A stretch of 64,000 nucleotides of DNA from Palaemon carinicauda (taxonomy: Eukaryota; Arthropoda; Malacostraca; Decapoda; Palaemonidae): the NCBI RefSeq assembly GCF_036898095.1, contig NC_090729.1, positions 72,773,102 to 72,837,101 on the forward strand, written 5' to 3'. Position numbers and translations under genes: made by a program. Shown piece after piece: positions 1 through 11,965 of this stretch (position 1 is its first letter; every line of letters starts with the position of its first letter). Under the pieces are notes generated by a model. It searched no databases and had not been told where the DNA came from. It saw nothing but the letters and a program-made list of their open reading frames with translations.

Positions 1-2445
1 GCTTCAAGATATGCTATTAGAACATAATATACAACAAATAAACCACATTCCAAAAAGAAGGGAAAATGTCCTAGATTTAGAATTTGTGAATGAGGTGAAT
101 TATGTTAAAGAAATAATAGTGTATAACATGGGAATTTCAGACCACAATGTCATAGAATTAATAGTCCATTCCAAAGAAAGTGAACGCAGAGATAAACAAA
201 GCACAAAACGATGGGAAGAATATGGAAAATATAATTTTTATAGTAAGAATATAAAATGGTCAGAAATAAATGAAGAATTGAACAAAGATTGGAAAAATGT
301 ATTAGTAAGTGAGTGATGATATACAGGTAAATACGGATATACTATACAAAATTCTGGAGAAAATTGTTGAAAAATATGTACCTAAAATGAAATAAACATC
401 AGACATGCATACCAAGAGACAGAAGGATCTTATTTCAGAAAATTAGAAAGTGGAAGAAAAATCTTGCAAAAGAAAAACATGTATGGAAAATGATGGAAAT
501 AAAAAGTAAGATAGAAAATGCAGAAAAAAAGATTATACAATCGAAAGAAAATGAAAAAGAGAGACTTGGAAGAAAGGACACTTCAAAATATAAAGAAAAA
601 CCCCAAAGTACTTTACTCCTATGCAAAAAAGATGAATAAAGGGAGATTAGAAATAGGCCCTCTAAGAATTGAAAGACAGTTAACGAATAAGAAAAAAGGA
701 AATATGCAACATATTAGCAGAAAAATATAAGAGTGAATTCACGTCAAGAATTGCGAATGAGAATAATGAAACAGAAATGAGAGAAGAAAATACTGAATAT
801 CTAACGGATATGTAGATATTAATGAAGCAGATATTGTGCAGGCTATCAGCGAAATTAAAAATGCATCAGCAGCCGGGCCAGATGGAGTTCCAGCGATTTC
901 GTTAAAAAAAACTGCACAAACTATCGCGAAGCCGCTTGCAATACTGCTAACACAAAGTGTAGATATGAGTGAGATATATGTTAAACATAAATTAGCATAA
1001 ATAACCCCTATTTTCAAAAGTGGATCAAGCCTAGAGGAAAGCAATTATAGACCTGTTAGTCTAACATCACATATTATGAAAGTGTATGAAAGGGTAATAA
1101 TAAAAGAAAATGATGAATCATTTGGTTAAAAATAATTTATTTAATATAGGTCAACACGGTTTTGTGCCCGAAGAAAGTACACAAACCCAACTGATAGCAC
1201 ACTGAAAACATATATAAAAATATGATAAATGAAAAAGACACAGAGTGGTCTATCCTGATTTTGCTAGCCCATAATATATTAGAGAAAAAAATGAGAAAGC
1301 ATAATATTGTGGGAAAGATAGGAAAATGGATAAAAGAATTTCTACAAATCAGAAAACAGATAGTAATTGCAAATGACGAGAAATCAGATGAAGCTCAGGT
1401 AATATCTGGTGTGCCACAAGGTACGATATTAGCTGCACTGCTGTTTGTTATTATGATCTCAGACATAGACTGTAATGTTAAAGACTCTGTAGTGAGAAGT
1501 TTTGCCAATGACACAAGAATAAGTAGAGAAATTACTTGTGATGAAGATAGGAACTCATTACAAAGAGATCTAAACAAGATATAAGAATTTGTGGATATAA
1601 AGAGGATGGTATTTAACTCCGATAAATTTGAATCAATAAATTATGGAAACAGAAAAAGAATGGTATATGCATACAGGGGACCTAATAATGAGACAATTAC
1701 AAACAAGGAAGCAATTAAAGACCTTGGTGTAATGTTAAACAGGAATATGTTATGCAACGACCAAATAGCAACACTGTTGGCTAAAAGTAAAGCAAAAATG
1801 GGAATGCTATTCAGACACTTTAAAACAAGAAAAGCTGAACACATGATTATGCTGTACAAAACTTATGTAGGTAGTACACTCGAGTACTGCAATGTGACAT
1901 GGTACCCACACTGCACAAATATAGAGTTTACAAAGGTCCTTTACTACTAGAACAGAAGAAGTTAAGGACCTTGACTACTGGGAAAGACTGCTATTTTTTA
2001 AATTATACAGTCTAGAAAGGAGAAGAGAATGCTACATGATAATACAAGCTTGGAAACAAATCAAAGGAATTACTGAAAACATCATGGAGCTAAAAATATC
2101 AGAAAGAGCAAGCCGAGGTAGATTAATAGTGCCCAAAACTATACCAGGAAAACTACGGACGGCACACAGGACATTAATCCACTACGCACCAGCATCGATA
2201 ATGCAGCGACTATTTAATGCACTGACAGCTCATCTAAGAAACATATCAGGAGTGAGCGGAGATGTGTTTAAGAATGTGCTCAATAAACACTTAAGATGCA
2301 TCCCAGACCATCCAAGACTGGAAGATACAAAATACACCGGAAGATGCATAAGCAACTCTCTGGTGGATATACGAGATGCCTTACGCTGAGGGACCTAGGG
2401 GAGCCCAAACATAGAATAAGGCAATAAGGAAATAAGGTAAGGCTC
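1..2445 (+). mobile_element. Non-LTR retrotransposon (jockey/CR1-like LINE), decayed, 5' end outside window
   Basis: The window opens inside a LINE. In order along the + strand there is the tail of an AP-endonuclease domain, a linker, a reverse transcriptase and a C-terminal region, followed by a short AATAAGG-like tail at about 2419-2440, which suits a LINE 3' end. The reading frame shifts repeatedly (open pieces at 11-316, 518-730, 1222-1584, 1591-1950, 2036-2389), so the copy is inactive. Clade assignment is by motif recognition only. Confidence 0.8.
11..2389 (+). pseudogene. LINE ORF2 remnant: endonuclease end plus reverse transcriptase
   Basis: The first piece (11-316) contains a SDHNVIEL motif, matching the conserved S-D-H motif at the end of AP-endonuclease domains. 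Around 1040-1180 another frame reads an NYRPVSLTS motif followed by QHGF, the fingers region of LINE RTs. The 1222-1584 piece has GVPQGTI and then a FAND motif where an active RT has FADD, so the second catalytic aspartate is replaced. The piece at 1591-1950 has the region typical of jockey-type C-termini (LEYCNVTWYP). At least five frame changes separate these pieces. In a live LINE the protein nicks the target and primes reverse transcription from it; this copy could not. A CR1 or other I-superfamily clade is equally possible. Confidence 0.8.
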
Positions 2446-2455
2446 TCTTTCTTCT

Positions 2456-2738
2456 ACACAGCTTGACTTCGGTGTAGGAAACTTATGGGTCGAGCTCTTT
2501 TTACCGGACAATGCACCACTTCTGAATCGGAGGGAAATTTCGTTCTCTTGAAAAGTTTCTTCATTTGTGGAAAGAGGTGAAAGTGTGAGGGAACCAAGTT
2601 TGAGGAGTAAGGCGGGTGGTCGACCAATTCGAAGCCAAGTTGCGTATTTTCTGTAGTTTCATATTATGCTGTGTGCTGGTGGATTGTAGTGAAAAAAAGA
2701 GCTCGACCCATGTTTCTTACAACGAAGTCAAGCTGTGT
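2456..2738. mobile_element. MITE-like inverted-repeat element, about 283 bp
   Basis: The segment begins ACACAGCTTGACTTCG and ends with its exact reverse complement. Similarity between the arms continues inward for about 45 bases with a few mismatches (GGGTCGAGCTC matched by GAGCTCGACCC). There is no coding potential. It lies immediately 3' of the LINE tail. No convincing target duplication is visible, so a simple hairpin repeat is the alternative. Confidence 0.45.
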
Positions 2739-4099
2739 GTTTGTTTACAGGTTTGTGTACTTTGTTAGAAAAAAAATAATGCAACTCTAACCTGTTATTA
2801 AAGAACACCATATCACATGGCATTTTGGCTAAAAGGCTGATATGCTTCTCTTAATAATCGTTACTAAGTTGAAAACAATCCAATAATCATTAAAAGGAAA
2901 ATACAGTACTAAGAATTAATACTTGTACGTACATTCTGCATCAAATCTGATGCTATAAATTCTGAGGTTGTCATTCGAAATTCACTAACTGACAACTGCA
3001 ACACGTATCTCAAAAACTTACTTTTTCCTACATTGAATGCTCTATCAAACAAAATAAAGCTAACATATGATGCACAAATATCAAACCTATGATACTTATA
3101 AGAATCGTAAAAAAAAAATGACGATAATGATAGTTATTTCAAAGTATAGTAATTACTTCAAACTACAGAGATGAAACTATTTGAATTTTGCATTCAACAC
3201 AGGATTACCAACATTGCCTCTGTAAACTTCGAATATTTTGGAAAGAAATATTTAATAGCATAGTGTATTATTAGATATATTAGCAAAGATGTATATGATA
3301 TATATGGACAAGGTAAGTAAGGAGCACTATACCCGTGTTGATGGTTTATTAGGAAGCACGTCTTAATCCTACGGTGAGTACAAGCTTACTGAGATCCACG
3401 CCAAGACATGGAGTATTGGCGCCAACGAGTTAGGCGATGCGTAGCTAACCATAGACATAACAACATCCTACTCATTACTGATACATACTTATCCTACAAG
3501 ATGTATAAAATCGTGCCAGTATCAATAGAATATGAAGGGAAAATATTCGTAACCTTAAACATAATCAACCACAAATGCACATAGATTCAACAGAGAAGTT
3601 GGGTGTGATTGGTAGTCCTGAATTTTGCTTCTAAGACCCAACTGTTCAGACTCTACTTTAGCTTTGACTTCGGTTTCGACCCAGAACTCAAACATAACAT
3701 TACCTACCCAACCTATGACTCACCAGCCGTGTCATACTAGGAGAGGGGGTGAATTTCCCCTAATACTCCCATCGCCAGTCAGTGCATACCAAGGGTAGGG
3801 CTTGACCCAGGTGCCACAGCATCAGCCGTAGTCGCAACCACAGAACGAACACAGTGAGTTCCAACATTTCAGAACAGTAGTTATGAATCCGCTTTAGAAA
3901 CTGGCGGGATTGCCAATTATTAAATTTTATTTGGTTTTTGTCATCCTCTTTATCTGATAATAAGTGTCAGTGATTAACTATAGAGTCACAGGTGGTATTT
4001 CCTCAATGAATGGTCATTGTTAATTCAACAAATGTTTATTGCAAGAAAAAATAAATTCCCCCTTGAAAGATGTGTGACGGCTCTACATGTGTTTACGCG
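2739..4099. other. Non-coding stretch, no recognised feature
   Basis: I see no coding region, RNA gene or terminal-repeat structure here. A GC-richer patch at about 3300-3480 and another at 3600-3850 read like fragments of unrecognised repeats. Confidence 0.5.
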
Positions 4100-4420
4100 A
4101 GTTAAACATTGAATGGCAGCAGGAATGACTGCATATATGCATTAGCCTGGAGTAATTTGTAAATTAAGTTTCTACTTTTATAGCGTTACATCGAACATTA
4201 TTAAGATTTCTTTTGATAAAATACAAAGAATTTTAGCATCTGAATAATGAAATATAAATAAGACAAGATGGTATAAAAAAATAGGAATCCAAGTTATATG
4301 TGTTTAATTAGCTACATGGTTGGCCTATTTCAATAATTAAGAAAATATATTTTCCAGCTTGTTATTAAAAAATGAGTTTTTTGGATATATGCATGGTTGT
4401 AAACATGATTTTCCGTTAAC
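4100..4420 (+). repeat. Dispersed repeat, copy 1 (inverted partner at about 54430-54745)
   Basis: This stretch matches the reverse complement of 54430-54745 along its length, with point differences and small gaps. Shared blocks include TTGTAAACATGATTTTCC, a TTTCAATAATTA/AAGCTGG region and GCAGCAGGAA near the far end. No ORF or terminal repeat is visible, so I cannot assign a class. An old interspersed element is likeliest. Confidence 0.6.
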
Positions 4421-4674
4421 TAAGTTCCACTGTGATGAACTTTACAAATACGTGCTTGGTTCACCACATAATTTCAACTGGCTTAGCATAAATTCGTTAT
4501 AAACAATAGGTAGGTTTAAACCTACGAACTTTTGTTATACGGACAGTTACGGCGTGGGTGTGGACCCATGCGATGTGTGACGGGTAAATTACGGCCGTTT
4601 TGTTGCAGTGACATTGCGGTGTCTTACAAAATACTTCGGCATAGGTGTGTTTTTATGGTGCGGGTTTATGATGA

Positions 4675-4677
<3 letters not shown>

Positions 4678-4746
<69 letters not shown>

Positions 4747-4779
4747 TATATATATATATATACATTATATTATAATATA

Positions 4780-4841
<62 letters not shown>

Positions 4842-4855
4842 TATATTATAATATA

Positions 4856-4906
<51 letters not shown>
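4678..4906. repeat. (TA)n microsatellite with interruptions
   Basis: About 230 bases of nearly pure TA dinucleotide with short imperfect interruptions. It directly abuts the left LTR of the following gypsy element. Apparent Tyr-Ile ORFs here are artefacts. Confidence 0.95.
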
Positions 4907-4907
<1 letters not shown>

Positions 4908-6480
4908 TTACAAAGCTGGTCTAGTGTAGAGTAAAATACAGTAGTTTATCAATGATTTTATTTGTGCTTTCATTTGTGCAATGAAGAGGTTAGCCAGCTC
5001 CTAGATGAGTTCCTCTCATGTAGGTATAAGTTTATTATATAAATTGCGTAAGACTTTCATCGTTAATTTCATTGTATTCTTCATTCAAGTCAGTATATGT
5101 AAATTTACGTTATTTTTAAGAATTAACTTTTTATTTCACGTATTTTTGTTACGAAGTCTTACCTAATCTGTTTGAGAGTGTTATGTGATTTGTGCGAGAT
5201 AGGAACAAGGGTTTATGTAATTGTTTTTTTTTATATTTTTATAAGGTATTGCGTCATGTTTGAGAGACAATACTCAATTCTTAGTCTGTATTGTGCTTAG
5301 GAAGATTCTCAAAAAACCTAGTTATAGATGTTATCTTTTTTTTTTATTTCAGGGACAAATGGTGGGCGGAGCTAGCTGGCAGAGAGTCGTCTCACTGTGC
5401 GTTGGTATGCGTGAGAGTTGCTTGAAACCCCGGTTCATCTCTTGCCATTTATGATCTAGTTGATAACTCTGACGCCCTTAGGCCAATCCCTCACGCTTCC
5501 AGATCTCAGACCTGGAACATTCTGGAAGTAGCTAAGTTTCATTTAAAGGCGACCTCAGGGTTGCATAGATCAGATAGAGAATCCCAGCCTTAAGTCATAG
5601 CCATCTCCCCCTCTCTCTCTCACTCATATGCAGCTCATTGTATTGTTTTAAAAGTGTTCAGTGAAATCTCAAAGTTTGATGTGACGAAGTTTTGTAAACA
5701 TAGTGAGTATTTATGAAAATTCTCTTCAAGTTTTTGTAACTGACCCTTTAGTAACATGAAAGGTATTTGTATCGTTGTTTGGTTAACTATATTCATTGAG
5801 TATCAAGACTAATTAAATAGTGTAAAATTTAATTTCAATTGAAACAAGTGATTGTATAATGTTCATAAGTATTATTTCTTTTGTCTCAGTCTAAGGTTTA
5901 ATTCAGATTTAATATTTCAAGTGAAACAAGTGATTATATAGGTATCATATGTATTATTTCTTTTGTCTTAGTCTAAGTTTTATTCAGATATGACATTTCA
6001 AGTCAAGTGATTATATAATTTTCAGATCGTAACATTTTTGTCTTAATCTGAGTTTTATTCAGACTTAATATTTCGAGTGATTTATTTGTTTTATGTAAAT
6101 TCTTTTCAAAGTGTTGTAATTTATATAGAATATATTTATTTTTGTAAAAAGTGTATTATTTCAATCACCAGTATTTATTACATACCCGCTCGTATTCTAT
6201 AAAGAATCGAGGTAAGAATTGTTTGAATAATTCTTAAGAAAAATTACCCAGGTTTGTTTGAGTGTACTTAAGAGACCTATGGATATTCAATGGTTTTATA
6301 TATTACTGTCTGGGAGTTATTTAACTGTCTCAGAGCTAGGGTGTTAATATTTTCAAGTATAACAGATTTAATGTAAAAACAAACTGGTGAGTTTGGAACT
6401 CGAGACGTTGTATAGCTTGCCAGCCATGATATATATAATATTATATGCTTGGTTCCCCGGCACGAGCCCAAGGTATAATA
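4907..6480 (+). repeat. Left LTR of gypsy#1
   Basis: This is a direct repeat of 10512-11960, sharing the start (AAGCTGGTCTAG-like), TTTAAGAATTAACTTTTTAT, CTTCTAGA/CTGGAACATTCTGGAA blocks, and the end (GTGAGTTTGGAACT then TTGCCAG). It contains TATAAAGG-like and TTAAGTCATAGCC stretches around 5545-5600 that could be promoter sequence, which is inference only. The candidate primer-binding motif (GGTGCCCAGATCC) follows at about 6529. Confidence 0.8.
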
Positions 6481-6527
6481 TATTTTTGGTGCCTAGACCC
6501 TGGAGGCATCATCATATAATATATGTT

Positions 6528-6551
6528 TGGTGCCCAGATCCTCGGGATCAA
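6528..6551 (+). promoter_or_regulatory. Candidate primer binding site of gypsy#1
   Basis: Just inside the left LTR lies TGGTGCCCAGATCCTCGGGA, which starts with the TGG expected of a PBS pairing with a tRNA 3' CCA. Related copies of the motif occur within the LTR end itself (TGGTGCCTAGACCC at about 6487). I cannot name the tRNA. Confidence 0.4.
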
Positions 6552-6689
6552 GCGAGTCTGTTTTAAATACTGGTGATAACAATGCCGTGTTTTTATTAAA
6601 GGTTTTGAACAATTTAGTGTTGATAGGATTTTGTGTATTGTTAGGATATATATTTTTTGGTGAGGTATTAAATATCAAAAACATACAAG

Positions 6690-7728
6690 ATGGCACAGTT
6701 TAGTATCCAAGAGTTTTTGAATAACCCAAATGTTCAAGCATTGTCAGAAGCTAATGTAACTAAAGTTCAGTGGCTCTCTATTTTAATGGCATTTGGTAGC
6801 CATGCAATGAGTGGGATGATTAAAGCTCAAATCAAGTGTCTAGCCTTAGAAGCACTGATAAATTCGGGAAAGTTGTCAGAAGAAAATATTCTAGAAGCTC
6901 GTGAACTGTTGGAGAAGGCTTATTAAGAATTTTTAGCGAAGCAAGAACCAGCTGACCAACAAACTGAAGGCATGAAAGCAGATAGGGATGTACAGGCTGA
7001 GATCCGACGAATTGCAGTGGAGGAGAATTTTGATTAATTTGGAGATGATGGGAAGAGGAAAAAAAAAAGGAATGGAAGAAGCAGAACATGCGAAGGAAAT
7101 GGAAGTAAGACGGGAAGAAGAAGCCCGAGAGATTGCAATTCTTGTGAGAAGGATGGAAGAAAAAGAAAGAGAATGTGAAGAAGAGGAGAAGGAAGAGGTA
7201 AGAGAGATTGCACGACATGCGCGGGAGTTGAAGCTCTTGAACGCCCATGCACAGTTGGCAACGTAGACAGAGGCGACCACTGCTATGCACGATCCAGCGT
7301 CTAATGTGGCGAGCCCCCAGAGGTTAATTCTAAGGTTCCCTAAAGAAGCTCCTGATGAATTCATTGATCATTTTGAAACAGTCGTAGCGACGATGCAATG
7401 GCCCGAAGATAAATGGTCTGTGTTAATGCAAAATTTACTGTTTGGGAAAGGACGCAGTGCTTACTTATTTTTATCTCAGGACCAGAAGAAGGAGTATCAA
7501 GAAGTGAAGAGGAGCGTGCAGCAAGTGTATCAGATGACCCCTGAATATTACAATGAAAGGTTCCAAAGTTTGAGGAAGGACGAGAAAATTACTTTCCTGG
7601 ATTACGCTTATAAGGTACGACGATGTTTTAAGAGATGGACAGAGGCTGCTAATGTGAGGGAGATGACTGATTTAGAAGAATTGATAATACTAGAGGAGTA
7701 TCTACGAGGAATTCCTGAACATATTTGA
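6690..7728 (+). pseudogene. Gmr1-like gag, broken (gypsy#1)
   Basis: Gag would form the particle and bind element RNA. The first open piece (6690-6926) begins MAQFSIQEFL and ends at an in-frame TAA. A Glu/Arg-rich coiled-coil stretch follows (6988-7266), then a capsid-like piece (7285-7728) containing FDHFE-type, MTPEYYNERF and KRWTEA motifs ending in LRGIPEHI. That last part resembles the helical capsid C-terminal region related to SCAN domains; this is an inference by eye. Gypsy#2 carries the same order at 45059-46121, supporting one original gag. The pieces are in different frames or split by stops, so no full-length Gag can be made. The ATG at 6690 is matched in position by the one beginning MAQ in gypsy#2. 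Confidence 0.7.
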
Positions 7729-8023
7729 ACGTACTTGAGGGACAGGTGAAGAAACTTGATAAAGCCGCTTCGCTGAGTGAAAATTATAATATTATCAGTC
7801 GTAAACCCCCCTCAGGTATGAAGTTTTAACCGTCAGTCCGACCAAGTGTCGAGTATTTGCCGAACCATGGAAACCAGTTAAGTAATAACTACTTGAACAA
7901 GTTCAACAGTTACAGCGGAAGTAGCACTGGTACTGTTCCTAAGTAGAATGTGATAGTACCACAGCAACAATCGTCGAATCATCCTCCTTCAAGTATCGTG
8001 AAAGATGTATAGAGGGTTAATAT

Positions 8024-8781
8024 TGTCTGTTTTAAGTGTGGCAAGAGAGGCCATATCAGTAATGAATTTTTATCGAATCAACTGAAAGCAGTCGCCCAAG
8101 TGATTAAGGAAAATTCGACTTTACAGAATGCGAAGGCGAAGAAACAATCGAGAAAGGTCGAAGAGGAAAATAAACCAGCCAGCGTTTACACGACAAACAG
8201 GACAAACCTAAACAGCGTGGATACCTTTGAACCATATATTTATGAAGGTATGTTAACAGCAATAGACAGGAGTGAACGAACCCCGGTCAGGATGTTATGT
8301 GAAACAGGTTGTAATCATAGTGTGGTGGTACGAGGAGTACACCCGTGGGTGGAAACGTCTCTTACAGGAGGCTAGGTTATTTTGAAGGGAATAGGAAGTG
8401 AAGAAGTTACCTCTTTATCGTTTGAAACTGTCATGCGAGTTGGTGACAGGTAATATTGACTTTGCAGTAAAGGGTTCATTGGCTGTCGAAGGAGTAGACG
8501 TCTTGCTGGGTAATGAGGTTGGTGGAGCACCGTTCATGCCTTGTCCCATTGTAACGGAGAAACCATTGAAGTATAGTCCTACGACTGAACTCGAGAAGGA
8601 TTACCCGTATCTGTTTCCTAGTTGCGTGACGACTAGGAGTATGACAAAGAAAGTGGCTACTGAAGAAGAAAAAGAAATCGAAGGATCGATGTACTTGGAG
8701 GATTTGTTTACTGAAGAGGAGAATTCCCTTGATGGTACACAAGAGGAGAACTCCCAAGTAAGCCTGAGCAAAGAGGAATGA
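8024..8781 (+). pseudogene. Zinc knuckle and aspartic protease region, gypsy#1
   Basis: At 8030-8080 the frame reads CFKCGKRGHIS, a CCHC knuckle whose last cysteine is replaced by Phe. The piece at 8100-8375 contains CETGCNHS, aligning with the D-T/S-G active site of retroviral-type proteases but with Glu at the catalytic Asp position. A further open piece (8398-8781) has VDVLLGNEVGGAPF, a typical C-terminal protease motif (hydrophobic-LLG-N), then an acidic tail. The stop between 8375 and 8398, the lost cysteine and the lost Asp all indicate an inactive copy. Confidence 0.65.
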
Positions 8782-8856
8782 CAGACGACTGGACAAGATG
8801 ACAAAGAAGATATGGACCTGGAAGAAATAGAAAACTCAGCATTATAAGTAAGACAA

Positions 8857-9640
8857 GTGAGTAGGAAAAGGTTGATAGGATTGCAGCGGAGGGATGCAAC
8901 TTTAACAGATTTATTGTACCGTGTGGTGGACGATACAGAGGCACAGCAGTCTCCGACCTGTTATTATCTTAAGGATGGGTTGCTTATGAGGAAGCATAGA
9001 CCCGCCGATATCCCTGGGAATGACGAATGGGGAATATGTCGCCGGATATTAATTCCCACACCGTTGAGAAGACATGATCACTGTAGCGCACGAGACGGGA
9101 CATATTGGGATAAGGAAGATGACGGAGAAGAATATGAAACACTTTTTCTGGCCTGGCAGGCATAAAGACGTGAGCCAGTTTTGCCGTGCATGTCAGGTAT
9201 GTCATTAAGAAAGTTCCCTTACACCGGACTGAAGTGCGAGGAGAACCGTTCAGCAAGGTAATGATCGACACTGTGGGACCTTTACCAAGGATGAAAGAAG
9301 GTCACGAATATATGTTAATCTTGATGTGTCCAATGACGAGATACTCCGAAGCCATACATGTCAGGAACATCAGTGCCAAAATAATCACCGAGAAGTTACT
9401 AGACTTTTTTACTAAGTTTGGTATTCCGGAGATCTTTCAAAGGAACTGAGGAATGAATTTCATATCAAAACTGTTTAAGGACGTAATGAAACTGTTGGAT
9501 GTGAAACAACAACTAGCAACTGCTTATCATCCAGAGACTCAAGGTGTATTAGAGAGGTTTCATCAAACTTTGAAAAGTATGTAAACGAAGTACTGCAACG
9601 AAACGTGGGAATGAATGATACATTGAACTACAGTTGATGT
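8857..9640 (+). pseudogene. Integrase, zinc-binding and catalytic core remnant, gypsy#1
   Basis: The start (8857 on) reads LLYRVVDDTEA and LKDGLLMRKHRP, the usual lead-in to a gypsy integrase. After a frame change the H2C2 module appears (AHETGHIG, then FCRACQVCH at about 9180-9205). The core has MIDTVGPLP (first catalytic Asp, about 9265) and FGIPEIFQ. At the second Asp position the copy has Asn followed by a TGA (9447-9449). AYHPETQGVLERFH carries the catalytic Glu at about 9553. A live enzyme would insert the cDNA; this one lacks the DDE triad. Confidence 0.75.
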
Positions 9641-10086
9641 TGTTTGAGGTACATAATGCTTATCAAGACATCATGGGATGTAGCCCAAACGAAATGGTAT
9701 TTGGACGAGAAGTACGAGGACCGATTAAAATGTTAGCAGAAAAACGGAAGGACCGAGAGGAAACGGATGGAGAACATGTCAAGAATTTGAGGAAAAGGAT
9801 CGGCGAGATAAAGAAATTTTCTTTAGAAGACGTGAAAACGAGTCAAGGACGAACAAAAAAAAGGTTTGGTATGAAAAGTACGAACAGACAGGTTGCGGTA
9901 GGACATCAGATATTGGTCTATTCATCGGAAAGGAGATTCCTTTTCGCCAACGAGTTCCAAGAACCATTCCGGATTTTGGATAAGGCAGTGACAGGACCTA
10001 TGTTATCGAGATACCAGGAAAAGGAAAAAACTAAGTTAAGCCATATTAACTTCAAAACCGATACTTCAAGCCCTAGATTTCAATGA
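9634..10086 (+). pseudogene. Integrase C-terminal region, gypsy#1
   Basis: This 150-residue open stretch continues the integrase: NEMVFGREVRGP is a standard motif after the core, followed by a long charged helix and QVAVGHQILVYSS, which fits the GPY/F-like small barrel at gypsy integrase C-termini. The frame then runs straight into SHINFKTDTSS, where an HINLLK-type motif is usual. RNase H sequence starts within a few codons, which is where an RT would be expected in a Gmr1-like element. Confidence 0.65.
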
Positions 10087-10486
10087 GAAATTCCTTATCC
10101 AAGTGGGTGCGTCGGATAATGGGATTGGAGCTGCCATATTGCAAGAAGATCAGGAAAGAATTCTTCACCCTGTTTATTTTATGTCATCGAAGCTGAAGAA
10201 GCAGCAACGAGTCGACTCGACAGTTGAAATGGAAATACTAGCGTTAGTCACAGCAATAAACAAGTTTGAGGTCCATGTGAATCTACCACAAAATGAAGAG
10301 ATTAGTGTATTAGGATCATAATCCTTTAACTTTTGTTATTAAGAGGAAAAATAATAATCAAAGGTTAACAAGGTGGTCATTATGTTTGCAACCATATTGT
10401 ATTAATGTAAAGCATATATCAGGTAAACATAACGTGGTTGCAGATTATTTATCTCGGGTTGAATCGATGGATTCAGGCCCGGAATA
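10076..10486 (+). pseudogene. RNase H domain, gypsy#1
   Basis: The domain begins FLIQVGASDNGIGAAILQED, the first beta-hairpin of gypsy RNase H but with Gly for the catalytic Asp (gypsy#2 retains QVDAS). It continues LHPVYFMSSKL and EMEILALV (catalytic Glu region). After a stop at 10319-10321 another frame holds INVKHISGKHNVVADYLSRV, the C-terminal HxxG/ADxLSR motif. It ends only about 25 bases before the polypurine-like tract and right LTR, so RNase H is the last domain of the element. Confidence 0.75.
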
Positions 10487-10511
10487 ACTAATCTTTTTTG
10501 GGGGGAACTAT
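10487..10511 (+). promoter_or_regulatory. Polypurine-like tract before right LTR, gypsy#1
   Basis: A TTTTTTGGGGGGAAC run lies directly upstream of the right LTR, where plus-strand priming occurs in LTR elements. Gypsy#2 has an equivalent TTTTTCTGGGGGAGC at the same place. Confidence 0.55.
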
Positions 10512-11960
10512 CTTATGAAGCTGGTTTAGCGGAGAATAAAATACAGTAGTTTATTAATGATTTTATTTGTGTTTTTATTTGTGCATTGAAGAGATTAGCC
10601 AGCTCTTAAGATGAGTTCCTCTCGTGTAGGTTAAGTTTATTATATAAATTATGTAAGACTTTTGTCATTAATTTCATTGTTATTTTTAAGAATTAACTTT
10701 TTATTTCACGTATTTTTGTTACAAATTCTTACGTAATGTGTTTGAGTGTTATGTGATTCGTGAAAGATAGGAACAAGGGCTTATGTAAATGTTTTTTTCT
10801 ATTTTTAGGAGGTATTGCATCATGTTTGAGAGAGTATATGCAATTCATAGTCTGCCCTGTGCTCTGGAAGATTGTTGATAAACTTAGTCATAGATGTTAT
10901 CTTTTTATTTATATCAGGGACAAAGGGTGGGCGGAGTTAATTGTCAGAGAGTCGTCTCACTGTGGATTGGTATGCATGAGAGTTGCCTGAATCCCCGGTT
11001 CATCTCTTGACTTTTTTCATACAGTTGATAACACTGACGCCCTTAGGCCAATCCCTCACACTTCCAGATCTCCGACCTGGAACATTCTGGAAGTAGCTAA
11101 GTTTCATATAAAGGTGACCCCAGGGTTGCATAGATCAGATAGAGGACCCCAGCCTTAAGTCATAGCCATCTCCTCCTTTCTCTCTCATACGCAGCTCAGT
11201 GTATTGTTTTTAAAGTGTTCAGTGAAACATCAAAGTTATAGTGTGACGAGTTTTTATAAACATAGTGAGTATTTATAAAAATTCTCTTAGAGTTTTTGTA
11301 ACTGGCCCTGTAGTAACGTGAAAGGTATTTGTATCGTTATCTTGTTAACTATATTCATTGAGTACTAAGACTAAGTAAATAGTGTGTAAAATTTAATTTC
11401 AAGTGAAACAAGTGATTGTATAATTTTCATAAGTATTATTTCTTTTGTCTTCGTCTCAGGTTTTTTCAGATAAAATATTTCAAGTCAATTGATTATATAA
11501 TTTAGAGATTGTAATATTTTTGTCTTAATCTAAGTTTTGTTCAGACTTAATATTTCGAGTGATTTATTTGTTTTTTGTAAACTCTTTTCAAAGTGTTGTA
11601 ATTTACACAATATATTTATTTTTGTAAAAAGTGTATTATTTCAATCATCAGTATCTATTACATACTCGCTCGTATCCTGTAAAGAAACAAGGTAAGAGTT
11701 GTATGAATAATTCTTAAGAATAATTACCCAGTTTTGTTTGAGTGTACTTAAGAGACCTTTGGATATTCAGTGTTTTTATATATTGCTGTCTGGGAGTTAT
11801 TTAACTGTCTCAGAGCTTGGGTGTAGATATTTTCAATTATAACAGGTTTAATGTAAAAACAAACAGGTGAGTTTGGAACTTGAGAGGTTGTATAGCTTGC
11901 CAGCTATGATATATATAATATTATATGTTTGGTCTCCAGACACAAGACCATCGTATAATA
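10512..11960 (+). repeat. Right LTR of gypsy#1
   Basis: Direct repeat of 4907-6480 with scattered substitutions and small deletions, for example loss of the tract between TTAATTTCATTG and TTATTTTTAAG near 10675. Divergence between the two LTRs indicates an old insertion. It ends head-to-head with the inverted LTR at 11966. Confidence 0.8.
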
Positions 11961-11965
11961 TATAT

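Larger units (their letters stand above)
4907..11960 (+). mobile_element. Ty3/gypsy LTR retrotransposon, Gmr1-like order, RT-less (gypsy#1)
   Basis: Two direct LTRs (4907-6480 and 10512-11960) bracket about 4.0 kb of internal DNA. Its domains run gag, CCHC knuckle, protease, integrase, integrase C-terminus, RNase H. Integrase ahead of RNase H is the Gmr1-like arrangement; canonical Ty3/gypsy has RT-RNase H before integrase. No RT domain can be found. Several stops and frameshifts show the copy is dead. LTR edges are set by alignment with gypsy#2; the TA-rich flanks hide any target duplication. Confidence 0.8.

Noticed and set aside
3290..3480. TGGCGCCAA-containing patch as an LTR-element primer binding site
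   Set aside because: No LTR, polypurine tract or coding region can be paired with it.
4532..4924. 130-codon Tyr/Ile ORF, and similar ones at 13337-13742, 42282-42515, 53948-54328 and 56360-56822
   Set aside because: They are translations of (TA)n microsatellites, open in several frames on both strands; not proteins.
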